The notes: generated from the letters alone by a model not told the origin. A stretch of 31,266 bases of DNA from DATBMY01 sp036554605 (GCA_036554605.1 DATBMY010000278.1:1-31266); one strand, 5' to 3'; shown: positions 17,955 to 25,779, counted from the stretch's first letter. Made by a program: numbers and translations.

Positions 17955-18077
17955 CTCAGGGGTCAGGGGTCCGGGGCCGGGGGTCAGGGATACTCAGCGC
18001 GATGGAATCTGAAAATTGAAATAGCATATTCGAGGTGCGCAACTCCCCGACCCCTGACCCCCGGCCTCCGACCCCTA
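17955..18077. repeat. Intergenic inverted-arm repeat, copy B, inside the act operon
   Basis: The left arm (17955-17990) and right arm (18043-18077) are inverted; GGCCGGGGGTCAGGG is shared exactly between the left arm and the complement of the right arm. The core at about 18011-18035 contains ATTGAAATAGCATATTCGA, matching copy A. It fills the whole 123-bp gap between actB2 and actC. Its right end forms the TAG stop of actB2 and its left end lies 3 nt before the actC start, so operon mRNA should carry a long hairpin there. Confidence 0.8.
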
Positions 18078-18779
18078 GTCTCCTTTGTTCAGATATATGA
18101 CCGCGGGCTTTGTGCCGAGGTCTTCAAGCAGCTTGAAGCCGCGATTGCTCTGGGCAAGGCGAGAGACTTCGCTCGCCGGATCGTTGATGTTGCCGAACGT
18201 CATCGCCCGCGTGGGGCACGACTGCACGCACGCCGGCACTACGTCGCCATCGCCAAGCGGCCGGTTCTCGTCCTTCGCCTGCTGCTCGCCCTTTCGTATT
18301 CGCTGGATGCAGAACGTGCATTTCTCCATCACGCCCCGGCCGCGCACGGAGACTTCCGGGTTGAGCGTCTTGCCGAGTGGCTCAGGCCATACCGGATCGA
18401 AGAAGTTGAAAAAGCGCACGTCATACGGGCAGTTGTTTGCGCAGTAACGGGTGCCGACGCAGCGGTTGTATATCTGCGCGTTCAGCCCTTCCTCATTGTG
18501 ATAGGTCGCATAGACCGGGCAGACCGGCTCGCACGGCGCTTCCTGGCAATGCTGGCACAGCACCGGCATAAAACGCGCCCGAATGTTCGGGTACTCGCCT
18601 TCGAAGTATCGCTCGATTCGAATCCAGTTTATTGCGCGGCCGCGCGAGGATTCTTCCTGGCCGGAGATGCGCACGTTGTTTTCCGCGTGGCAGGCGACTA
18701 CGCATGCCTCGCATCCGGTGCAGCGGTCGAGGTCGATGACCATCGCCCACCGCGGCTTGCCGTTGTTTGCTTCCGCCAT
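18075..18779 (-). CDS. actB2: Four-cluster iron-sulfur subunit (ActB2-like, PsrB/DmsB family)
   Basis: 234 residues from ATG 18779, with GGAGG 6 nt upstream (a TTG one codon earlier is less likely). Fifteen cluster-type cysteines are visible: 20/23/26/30, 75/78/83/87, 107/113/117, 154/157 and 184/188. Thr110 in CVGTRYCANNCP replaces the second cysteine found in four-[4Fe-4S] relatives, which fits three [4Fe-4S] and one [3Fe-4S] cluster as in ACIII ActB. In most ACIII operons this domain is fused to the molybdopterin-like domain; here it is a separate gene 20 nt downstream of it. It would relay electrons between the quinol site and the heme subunit. There is no signal peptide, so export would be with the Tat partner. 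Confidence 0.9.
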   Translation of the reverse strand: MAEANNGKPRWAMVIDLDRCTGCEACVVACHAENNVRISGQEESSRGRAINWIRIERYFEGEYPNIRARFMPVLCQHCQEAPCEPVCPVYATYHNEEGLNAQIYNRCVGTRYCANNCPYDVRFFNFFDPVWPEPLGKTLNPEVSVRGRGVMEKCTFCIQRIRKGEQQAKDENRPLGDGDVVPACVQSCPTRAMTFGNINDPASEVSRLAQSNRGFKLLEDLGTKPAVIYLNKGD

Positions 18780-18799
18780 CAATAACCTCCGCTCAACGC

Positions 18800-20965
18800 T
18801 TATCGCTTATGCCCTGCTTCCGCGTCTATGCTCGAACCGAACCTTATGATGCTCACCTTCTCATCGAGCTTCGCTATTTTCGCGCGTGCCGGCGCGAGCG
18901 GCCCCTCCAGCGGCGGGAACGGAGCGACTTTATATGCGCTTGCGCCCTTTTCGCTCGCGTACCGTCCATAGGCCGTATGGCCCTGGCCGTACGGCATAGC
19001 TACTACGTCGGGCCGAATCGCCGGATAGATGACCGCGGGCGCGCGCACCGACCCGCTCGCGGTTGTCACTTCGAGAAGGTCGCCGTCGCTAATGCCGAGC
19101 GAAGCGGCCGTCGCTGGATTTATCTCAACCCAGCTTCCCCACATCACCGAAGTCATCGGGTCGGGCAGCTCCTGAAGCCACGGCAGGTTCGCCGTTTCGC
19201 CAAAGCCCAGAACCGGGTGCTCGTATGCGAGAAGCTCGAAAGGATACTCGCTTTCGCTTGAGGCTTCCGGCTGTACGCCATCTTGTAGGCTCGCCAATGA
19301 ACGTAAATCCGTTCCCGCTCTCTGTTCCGCCAGCGCCGGCTTGCCTGACCACAGACCGCGCTCCAGGAGCCGATTCCAGGACTCTTCACTTTCATCAGGT
19401 GCGGCTGATTCCACACTATCGTCAAGTTCCGACGCGATCTGCTTGACCGCCTGCTCGGCCGAATCAAACGGCATCCTCACGCCAAGCTCGCGCGCGAGCG
19501 TGATAAATACGTCGGCCGTCTGTCTCGTATTAAACTCGGGCTCGACGACCGGGCGGGTGAGCGTGAAGGTAGGCTCGCGCGCAGGTGACCGGGCCGCGCG
19601 AATGTCCCAGCCTTCGAGAAACGTATGATCGGGCAGCACAAGGTCGGCAAAGTTTGTCGTCTCGTCCATAAAAGATGAAAAGCTCGCGATGAATGGCGCG
19701 GCCGTGAGATCATCCGAGCGAACCGCGCCCGTATAAATCGGGTTGGCCCCGTGTACGAGGAGCGCAGCCGCATCCTTTATGGTCTCTCTAGAGAGCGGCA
19801 GAGACTTGAGCCGGCGCGCGGGGCGCATTCGATCTATTGGGCCGGATGAATCGGTCTGGTTCAAGAGCACGCCGCCCGGTTTGTTTATATTGCCGACGAG
19901 CATGTTGAGATAATTGACCCCCGCCATACCATCAATGCCCCCGGCATTGACGACGCCCGCTCCCGCGCCGATTGCGAGCGGGCGAGGCGAGGCGGCGAAT
20001 TCGCGCGCGATGGCTATTATCTTTTCGGCGGGAATATCTACGCGCTCCGCGACCTTTTCCGGAGCGTACTCGTCGAGCGGCGCGGGCGGCGCGCCGGTGG
20101 AAATGTTGGCAATCAATCTTTCGCGTGTTATCACCTGCGCTATCGCGAGCGCAAGCGCGCCTTCGCTTGCGGGACGGGCCGGCAGCCACACGTCGGCGTT
20201 CGCCGCCGTTAGCGACATTCTGGGCTCGACGTGAACGAACCGGCCGCGCGCCTTGCCCGCCGAGCGGCGGAACTCTCCGTATGCGAGCGAGTACATTACG
20301 GGCGAGTGCCACGTCTCAAGAAAACGCGCGCCGAACGAGATCAGGTATGTTGCGTTTGCTATATCGAATATTGGGAGCCCGGTAGTGTTATAGCTCGCCG
20401 CGTAACTTGAGCTTGCCTGGCGCTCGCTCGCGATAGACGCGTCGAGGAGCGCAGTCGACCCGTAAGCCGAAAGAAAATGCTCGGCGGCAAGCCGGTTGAC
20501 GGCCATACGGTCGACGCTCAAGTAAAAGACCGAGCCGGCGCGGCCCGCCCGTTTGATCTCGCCCAGTATTTCGGCCAGTGTCTTGATGGCCTCGTCCCAG
20601 CCTATCTCGGCGAACTCTCCCGAGCCGCGCTCGCCCGTGCGCTTGAGTGGCGAGCGCAGGCGGTCCGGGTTATAAAGCAGCTGCAATGCGGCCTGGCCCC
20701 GAGCGCACAACGCGCCGCGATTTACCGGGTGCGAAGGGTTGCCTTCGATCTTATTCGCCTTGCGCTCGCGGGTGCGGACGAGTATGCCGCATCCGGCATC
20801 GCACATCGCGCAGCCCGACGCCTTCCAGTAATCGATGCCCGGCACATATTCGCCGTCGGGGACGAGCGCGGGAATCAACCTGTTTTCCGGATGGCCGCAG
20901 GCCGAAAGAAGCGACGCGCCCGTCGCGCCTACCCCGGTCAGAATTAAGAAGTGGCGACGTTTCAT
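18800..20965 (-). CDS. actB1: Molybdopterin-oxidoreductase-family subunit with Tat signal (ActB1-like)
   Basis: 721 residues from ATG 20965; the preceding AGGTGA overlaps the actA stop, and 5 nt separate the genes. The N-terminus MKRRHFLILTG is a twin-arginine signal, and LLSAC ending at Cys23 is a lipobox, suggesting a Tat-exported lipoprotein. Cysteines 52, 55, 59 and 87 (CAMCDAGC...ALC) could bind a [4Fe-4S] cluster. The remainder follows the MopB fold with a C-terminal molybdopterin-dinucleotide-like domain. ACIII ActB is known to keep this fold without molybdenum; whether this copy binds Mo cannot be seen directly. The segment ARFLETWHSPVMYS resembles ActB rather than formate dehydrogenases. 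A catalytic polysulfide/thiosulfate reductase remains a weaker alternative. Confidence 0.87.
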   Translation of the reverse strand: MKRRHFLILTGVGATGASLLSACGHPENRLIPALVPDGEYVPGIDYWKASGCAMCDAGCGILVRTRERKANKIEGNPSHPVNRGALCARGQAALQLLYNPDRLRSPLKRTGERGSGEFAEIGWDEAIKTLAEILGEIKRAGRAGSVFYLSVDRMAVNRLAAEHFLSAYGSTALLDASIASERQASSSYAASYNTTGLPIFDIANATYLISFGARFLETWHSPVMYSLAYGEFRRSAGKARGRFVHVEPRMSLTAANADVWLPARPASEGALALAIAQVITRERLIANISTGAPPAPLDEYAPEKVAERVDIPAEKIIAIAREFAASPRPLAIGAGAGVVNAGGIDGMAGVNYLNMLVGNINKPGGVLLNQTDSSGPIDRMRPARRLKSLPLSRETIKDAAALLVHGANPIYTGAVRSDDLTAAPFIASFSSFMDETTNFADLVLPDHTFLEGWDIRAARSPAREPTFTLTRPVVEPEFNTRQTADVFITLARELGVRMPFDSAEQAVKQIASELDDSVESAAPDESEESWNRLLERGLWSGKPALAEQRAGTDLRSLASLQDGVQPEASSESEYPFELLAYEHPVLGFGETANLPWLQELPDPMTSVMWGSWVEINPATAASLGISDGDLLEVTTASGSVRAPAVIYPAIRPDVVAMPYGQGHTAYGRYASEKGASAYKVAPFPPLEGPLAPARAKIAKLDEKVSIIRFGSSIDAEAGHKR

Positions 20966-20970
20966 GACGA

Positions 20971-21489
20971 TCACCTGTGGCAGATATAGCAGTCGACGCT
21001 CGCCCGGCGCTCGCGGTGGCAATCCATGCACCAGCCCATGGTCTGATTGATCTCGCGCCGCACCTGCCGCATCTGTGATACGGGGCCGTGGCACAGGGCG
21101 CAATCAACCCCGGCGCGCGCGTGCGCTTTGTGAGAGAAAAAGACGTTTGCCGAAGGTTCGAAATAGAATACCCTCGCCCACGGAGGCTGCTCGCGGCGCT
21201 CGACGTAGGCGGCGAGCTTTTGAACTTCGGGGCTTTCGGTCCGCTCCGTCTCGTGACAGAGCATGCATTTTTCCGTATTCGGTATGGTCGCGTGCGGCGA
21301 GCGGTCGGCATATTCGTGGCAGAACGCGCAATCGAGCTGGGGGCCTTCTTCTTTTGTAACGTGCTGCCAGTGGTCGAAGGCCACGGGCTGCTCGGGGGCT
21401 ACGGGACCGCCGGTAGCCCGGAGCAAAAAGAAGCCTCCCACGAGCGCCGCCGCAGTAACAAGCGCTATAAGTCTTACGCGTCTTCTCAT
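20971..21489 (-). CDS. actA: Pentaheme c-type cytochrome subunit (ActA-like)
   Basis: 172 residues with an N-terminal membrane anchor (about 6-24) and five CxxCH heme motifs at 54-58, 75-79, 130-134, 154-158 and 167-171. Extra histidines (HWQH at 40-43, SPHATIP at 64-70, SHKAH at 119-123) could supply distal ligands. Five hemes plus one anchor is the ActA layout; the related QrcA of sulfate reducers has six. It is the first gene of the operon and would pass electrons from the Fe-S/MopB part to a soluble cytochrome or oxidase. The protein stops one residue after the last heme motif. The start ATG has no recognisable ribosome-binding site. Confidence 0.9.
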   Translation of the reverse strand: MRRRVRLIALVTAAALVGGFFLLRATGGPVAPEQPVAFDHWQHVTKEEGPQLDCAFCHEYADRSPHATIPNTEKCMLCHETERTESPEVQKLAAYVERREQPPWARVFYFEPSANVFFSHKAHARAGVDCALCHGPVSQMRQVRREINQTMGWCMDCHRERRASVDCYICHR

Positions 21490-21578
21490 CTATTAGAAGG
21501 CTGCGGGTGAACTACACATTGTGGGACAACCGCGCCCGCGCGCCCGCCCCGCGCAGGTTTCATGTTAAAAGCACCCGC

Positions 21579-21584
21579 ATTATA
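21579..21584 (-). promoter_or_regulatory. Candidate -10 box of the act operon
   Basis: The minus strand reads TATAAT exactly, about 90 nt before the actA ATG. No good -35 hexamer lies 16-18 nt upstream, where the sequence is repeat copy C. The box directly abuts that repeat, so the repeat occupies the -35 region. Confidence 0.4.
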
Positions 21585-21647
21585 CAGAGGTCAGGAGTCA
21601 GGGGCCAGAGGCAAGGGATTCAGGAATCTCAAATTCTCTTACCTCTG
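21585..21647. repeat. Intergenic inverted-arm repeat, short copy C
   Basis: A G-rich arm with AGGTCAGGAGTCAGGGGCC (21589-21607) resembles the left arms of copies A and B. CAGAGGT (21585-21591) and ACCTCTG (21641-21647) are exact inverted ends. The core (AATCTCAAATTCTC) is short and only loosely like the others, so this is a reduced or diverged copy. It lies between the act operon and the barrel protein gene. Confidence 0.5.
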
Positions 21648-21657
21648 AAATGATGAA

Positions 21658-21677
21658 GGGGAGGCCGTGGCCTCCCC
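21658..21677 (-). terminator. Probable terminator hairpin of the barrel protein gene
   Basis: GGGGAGGC (21658-21665) and GCCTCCCC (21670-21677) form a perfect 8-bp stem with a CGTG loop. On the minus strand it is followed by TTCATCATTTC, a modest T-rich tract. It starts 50 nt after the stop of the gene ending at 21727. Confidence 0.6.
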
Positions 21678-21726
21678 GAGTCTGGTCAAATGACCTTGTG
21701 AAGGAAATCAACGTCTTGATGAGGCG

Positions 21727-22287
21727 TTACTGTCCCGCCCTGAAGACGATGCCGATCTGGAATCTGAGGTTGTGGAACCATTCCTCGAAGATGCGGGTAG
21801 GAATGTAGTCGGCCTGCACGAGCCGTATGCCGACGCTGTCGCTCACGTTGATATCGACTCCGCCGCCCACGCCGAGCGAGAATCCCACATCCGAATCGAA
21901 ATCCTCGACCTTGAACCTCGACCCGCCAACCAGGACGTGACCAAAGACGTTGGCCGTATCTCCGCGGGCGGTGAAGCGAGGTCCGAACAGGAAGATGAAC
22001 ACGGACGAGTCAATGTCGCCGCCGGGGAAATCCACAGACTTCTTGTTATAGCTGAAGTCTCCCACAATGCCGACGCTGCGTGAGAGGTTGCCGGCGACGC
22101 TGAACCCGAAGCCGTGAACGCCTTCGCGGTCGTCAAAATCGAAGAAATCATCCGGATCGTCAATGTTGAGGTCTACGCTCAGGTAAGAGTAGCCTCCGAA
22201 GATTTCCGCGCTCGGATAATCATCCTGCGCGCTGGCGGGAGCGGCCGCCAGAAATAATACGGCAGTCAACAAAAAGAGTTTCTTCAT
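21727..22287 (-). CDS. Small outer-membrane beta-barrel protein
   Basis: 186 residues. MKKLFLLTAVLFLAAAPASA is a textbook Sec signal peptide cut before QDDYP. The mature part alternates hydrophobic and polar residues with many Gly/aromatic turns (GGYSYLSVDLN, FGFSVAGNLSRSVGIVGDFS) and ends in LRFQIGIVFRAGQ, as in eight-stranded OmpA/OmpW/OprF-type or generic porin-family barrels. It is acidic, with a DDPDDFFDFDD loop near residues 44-54. The ATG at 22287 has GGAGG 8 nt upstream. Function (structural, adhesin or small porin) cannot be told. It is probably a separate unit from the act operon, given the terminator-like hairpin after it. Confidence 0.78.
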   Translation of the reverse strand: MKKLFLLTAVLFLAAAPASAQDDYPSAEIFGGYSYLSVDLNIDDPDDFFDFDDREGVHGFGFSVAGNLSRSVGIVGDFSYNKKSVDFPGGDIDSSVFIFLFGPRFTARGDTANVFGHVLVGGSRFKVEDFDSDVGFSLGVGGGVDINVSDSVGIRLVQADYIPTRIFEEWFHNLRFQIGIVFRAGQ

Positions 22288-22350
22288 TCAGTTTGCCTCC
22301 TGAAGTGTTTATCTTAGCCTCTTGTCAGGCCATTGTTGGTTCTTCTTTAG

Positions 22351-22390
22351 GTAAGATTTCACAAGCCCCAGCCGCCTAGTGAAATCTTAC
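22351..22390. repeat. Perfect 12-bp inverted repeat upstream of the barrel gene
   Basis: GTAAGATTTCAC (22351-22362) and GTGAAATCTTAC (22379-22390) are exact inverted copies around a 16-nt GC-rich loop. It lies 64 bp upstream of the barrel start and 66 bp downstream of the SpoIID gene stop. There is no T-run on either side, so an operator or a leader hairpin is likelier than a simple terminator. Confidence 0.7.
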
Positions 22391-22425
22391 TACTACGACA
22401 CTGAATTTGTACACGAATCTTTTCT

Positions 22426-22442
22426 TAAATAGCGGCTATTTA
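22426..22442. repeat. 17-bp dyad just after the SpoIID-like gene
   Basis: TAAATAGC-G-GCTATTTA is a perfect dyad with one central base, 13 bp past the SpoIID stop. The AT-rich symmetric form resembles a protein-binding site more than a terminator hairpin; no T-tract follows. It lies 35 bp from the 12-bp inverted repeat. Confidence 0.5.
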
Positions 22443-22455
22443 GACGACTCCCGGT

Positions 22456-24810
22456 CTAATAAGCGCGCTGAAGTTTAACCCCCGCGTAGTATTTCTGAAG
22501 TATCGCCGAGTAAGAGTAACCGGCTTTTGCCAGGCCGTACGCCCCTGTCTGGCACAACCCCACGCCGTGGCCCCAGCCCCGGCCCGTAAATATGAACGCC
22601 GCCGTCCGCCCGCGCTCGTCCTTCTCGCGTTCTATCACAAAGAGCGATTCTTTCAGGTTGAGGGCGGTCCGCACCTTTGAGTTTCGCAATACGGCGCGCC
22701 CGCCGGTGCCTATCACTTCAAGCTCTATCACGCGGTTGGAAGCGGAGACGACCACCGGCTTAAGCTCTTCGACCTGCCCGACCTCTACGCGCGATTGCTT
22801 GAGGCGACGGCCGATCTCTTCGACGCTTACGCGCTCGCGCCATTCGGCCACGTTTGAAAATCTGTCGCTCGATGCGCCGCGCGGGGAAGGCTCGACCTCC
22901 AGAAAATCGACCCGCCCCGAACGGTTGACGTGATAGGTAACCCGCTCGCCGCCTATCAGCGTGACGCGATTTACAGGATAGCTTTCGCCGCCGAGCCGGC
23001 GAAAGAGCCAGGCTTTGCCATCTACTTCAAGCCCTGAATTCTCCCGCTCGACGGCCCGCGCGGCATCCCGCGTCTGCCCGGCAGCCGGGTCGCGCGATAC
23101 GATCTCGCGCGTCTCGTACTGCCCCCGCTCGCCTCTAGCTGCCCGCTGCCCGCCGCCCGCTGCCCCGGCAAGTCTTAGCCGCCCGCCCTCGGCCGATTCG
23201 GTCGTCGCCCCGCCCGCGAGCATACGCGGGCCGCTTGCGTTCTCGACGGATTTGAGCGCCGGCGTCTGCGATTTGGCCAAAAGTGCGCGCCCTATCGTCT
23301 CGATTGCCAGAGAGCGAGTGATAGGCTCCCGCCAGTCAAGGCTGGCCGGCAGGCGCAGCAAGCCATCTTTTATAAGCAGGGCGACCTCGATGCGCGACTC
23401 GCGCGAAAGCGATTCCGCTTGAAGGCCGGCCAGAAGGTAATCCGCGTCGGCCGCCGCAAGCCTGAGCCGCGCATGGCCTTCGCCATAGATGATCGATGCC
23501 AGCGCGCGTGCGAATTCGCCCAGGCGCGTGATCTCACCGGGCAAATCTCTCGGCGCAGCTCTTTCGATTACCCGCGCCGTATCTTCTAACCACCGCTTAA
23601 GCTCGCTCTCATCCGCCTCGTCGTTGAGCCGCCGGGCGCTCGCGCGCCGCGCCACGTCAAACCCCAGCACGTCAAGCAGCGCCCACTCGCGCGCGAGCCT
23701 GCGGCCGTCGCCCGACAGAAGCGGGTCGAAAACGCGGCTCGATACTATGTCCGAACCCGCCAGTGAGCGGCGGTCGGGCGAGCAGACGACCGACCTCAAA
23801 TAAGGGATGGGCTTGCCGCCAAAGACAAGCTCGTTGTCCTCGGTCTGCCCGCCGCAGGTCGACATGTAGAGCGCCTCTATCGGGCGCGCCTTGCCAAGCT
23901 CATCGAGGTGAGCGGCGATTATGCCCCGCGTCTCCAGCACCGCGCGGTCTGTCAGCGCATGCTCGGCCGGCGCGCCTCCGTAAACTTGCGAGCGCGCGTC
24001 GTCGCGAAGATCGTAACCTTCGCCCTCGAAGCGACCGCGCGTGCTTATGGCGTAAGTGCGCGCCGCCACCGCCTGCGCCTTTAGCGCCTCTATGGCCGGG
24101 AAAGAGGTGGGCGAAAGCTCAAGCGGCACGACACCGCGAAGGTACTGCTCCATCCCGATGAAGTTCACGACGTTGATACGTTTACGCGCATTGATGACCA
24201 GATGAATCTCCCCGCGATACGATCTGTCGCCCACGCGCACAGGGGCGTCGCTTCGGGCCGGGGCTATTATCAATCTCTCTTCGCTCGATTGAAGCGCCTT
24301 GCCATCCCGGTACGCGACAAGCTCGGTCGCCGGCGCGGCTTCGACTTGAACCCGGCTCCCGGAGCCAGTTGTAGAGGGCCCGGCGCGGCCGGATGATTTG
24401 CGCTCCGGGGGTTTTGTCTGCCGGCGCAATTCCACGCGCACCCGCTCGTCGGATGCGACCTCGGCCGCGTCGTCCTGCTTAGACCGGCGAACCAGGAGGC
24501 CCGACGAAGAACTCAGGGTGACAATCGTCGAATCGCTCATAAGACCGACGCGGATGATCGGCCCATCGGCGCCGCCGCTTTCAGCTCTCGTCTCTTTCGC
24601 CTCGCCCTTGCCGACCGTGCGCGGTCGAGTCGCGCCGGGTCGATCCGCCCGATCTTCTTCTATGGTTTTTCTTGCGGGCAATTCCGCGGTCGATTTTTGA
24701 GCGGCGAGCGCGCTCTTATGAAGCAAAGTGGTTAAGGGAGGTTGTAGTATGAGCGCAAGCGCCAGCCAGACGCCGCCTTGCGACCGCGCGCGGTTACTTA
24801 ATCTAGGCAT
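22456..24810 (-). CDS. SpoIID/LytB-domain protein with large central insertion
   Basis: 784 residues. A hydrophobic N-terminal segment (about 12-37) predicts export. The SpoIID core begins with NVVNFIGMEQYLRGVVPLE at 213-231 and EALKAQAVAARTYA at 241-254, where Glu231 matches the catalytic glutamate of SpoIID lytic transglycosylases; STCGGQTED follows at 317-325. The closing core motif GRGWGHGVGLCQTGAYGLA is at 743-761. Some 400 residues lie between the two, far more than in Bacillus SpoIID, and include a segment (about 475-511, ending REPITRSLAIETIGRAL) like an S-layer-homology repeat. The likely role is cleavage of denuded peptidoglycan strands. It starts 6 nt after the TonB-family gene stop (operon). 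Confidence 0.85.
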   Translation of the reverse strand: MPRLSNRARSQGGVWLALALILQPPLTTLLHKSALAAQKSTAELPARKTIEEDRADRPGATRPRTVGKGEAKETRAESGGADGPIIRVGLMSDSTIVTLSSSSGLLVRRSKQDDAAEVASDERVRVELRRQTKPPERKSSGRAGPSTTGSGSRVQVEAAPATELVAYRDGKALQSSEERLIIAPARSDAPVRVGDRSYRGEIHLVINARKRINVVNFIGMEQYLRGVVPLELSPTSFPAIEALKAQAVAARTYAISTRGRFEGEGYDLRDDARSQVYGGAPAEHALTDRAVLETRGIIAAHLDELGKARPIEALYMSTCGGQTEDNELVFGGKPIPYLRSVVCSPDRRSLAGSDIVSSRVFDPLLSGDGRRLAREWALLDVLGFDVARRASARRLNDEADESELKRWLEDTARVIERAAPRDLPGEITRLGEFARALASIIYGEGHARLRLAAADADYLLAGLQAESLSRESRIEVALLIKDGLLRLPASLDWREPITRSLAIETIGRALLAKSQTPALKSVENASGPRMLAGGATTESAEGGRLRLAGAAGGGQRAARGERGQYETREIVSRDPAAGQTRDAARAVERENSGLEVDGKAWLFRRLGGESYPVNRVTLIGGERVTYHVNRSGRVDFLEVEPSPRGASSDRFSNVAEWRERVSVEEIGRRLKQSRVEVGQVEELKPVVVSASNRVIELEVIGTGGRAVLRNSKVRTALNLKESLFVIEREKDERGRTAAFIFTGRGWGHGVGLCQTGAYGLAKAGYSYSAILQKYYAGVKLQRAY

Positions 24811-24816
24811 AAGAAA

Positions 24817-25779
24817 TCACCACACAGGATGGTAAAAGACCCTTACTGTGAAGGAGAATTCATCGCCTGCTTCCGGGGGGTATCCGACAAAGGGACTAGC
24901 ATTGTATATAGCTTCTCTGGCCATGGAGTCAAGGGCGCCGTAGCCGCTCGAACGGGTCATCCGCAGGTTCTTTATGCGCCCATCTCGTCTCAGCCGCAGC
25001 TCGAATTCCGCCGATACTTCGTCCGCGAGCAACGTCTTGATCAGCTCCCTTGGCGCGATTCTCTCATTAACCTGCCTGATCTTACTGCGTATGTGGGCTA
25101 TGAACTGAGCCTTGCGCTCTTCGAATCCGAACGAGGCCGACTCAAGCCCCGCGCGCCGGTGTTCGCCACCGGCGGGCAACGCCGTGTCTTCTTTAGCTGA
25201 AGTCGCGACGGGCGCGGGCGGAAGCTGAGCCGATGCGCCCGGCGTGATGTTGCCGGCGATGGGGGGGGATTCGATCGCGAGAAGTCCGCCGCCACGTATG
25301 GGGGCCACGGCCGGGGGACTGTTTTGATCGGAGGCAGAAGCGCCCGGGCCGCGACCGCCTTCCGCCCGGGCCGATACGCTTCCGCCCGAGGGCCGGCGCG
25401 CGTTGCCCGTGGCGGCGCTTGCAGGATTTGGCGAGCGGTTCGTCAAATGTATATCGTCCGTGCTTTCCGGATCGAGATGGAAGCGCGACTCCTCGGCGCG
25501 CTCGACCTGTTCGGGCTGCAGGCGGTCGGAAGGAAAGCCTTCGAGCGGAACTTCGATTATGCGAACGCTCGGCGCGGGCGCGGGCTGAGGTTGCGCGCGA
25601 GCGAACTTCATAACTAGGTCGAGCCTGATGATGGCGGCGAAAAAGAGTACATGAGCGACAACCGAGAGCACAAAGAGGCGACGGTAGCGGGCCTCTCTTC
25701 GCAGGCGCCGCCAGAAGGACAAGGTGAGACCTCCTCGCCCTGTCTCATCTCCTATGTAGTTTTCTAAAGTCTTAAACAC
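24817..25779 (-). CDS. TonB-family protein (energy transducer type)
   Basis: 320 residues from GTG 25779. A basic N-terminus precedes one transmembrane segment (VLSVVAHVLFFAAIIRLDLVM, from about residue 37), then a Pro/Ala/Ser-rich periplasmic linker, then a C-terminal TonB-like domain (about 235-320, with SAEFELRLRRDGRIKNLRM... and DEFSFTVRVFYHPVW). TonB proteins couple the proton-motive force to outer-membrane transporters with ExbBD; no exbBD is in the window. The GTG has no ribosome-binding site; an in-frame TTG at 25722 has GGAGG 7 nt upstream and would give a shorter cytoplasmic tail, so the start is uncertain. It sits between a serine hydrolase and the SpoIID protein, hinting at an envelope-maintenance role. 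Confidence 0.8.
   Translation of the reverse strand: MFKTLENYIGDETGRGGLTLSFWRRLRREARYRRLFVLSVVAHVLFFAAIIRLDLVMKFARAQPQPAPAPSVRIIEVPLEGFPSDRLQPEQVERAEESRFHLDPESTDDIHLTNRSPNPASAATGNARRPSGGSVSARAEGGRGPGASASDQNSPPAVAPIRGGGLLAIESPPIAGNITPGASAQLPPAPVATSAKEDTALPAGGEHRRAGLESASFGFEERKAQFIAHIRSKIRQVNERIAPRELIKTLLADEVSAEFELRLRRDGRIKNLRMTRSSGYGALDSMAREAIYNASPFVGYPPEAGDEFSFTVRVFYHPVW

Noticed and set aside
17736..18785. Long plus-strand open frame of 349 codons
   Set aside because: It is antisense to actC, repeat B and actB2, whose products have clear cofactor motifs. High GC keeps such frames open; the translation is arginine/alanine-rich with no family signal.
18800..20965. A catalytic polysulfide, thiosulfate or formate enzyme
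   Set aside because: The company of a pentaheme cytochrome, ten-helix NrfD and ActD, and the ActB-like LETWHSPV segment, favour the ACIII class; kept only as an alternative.
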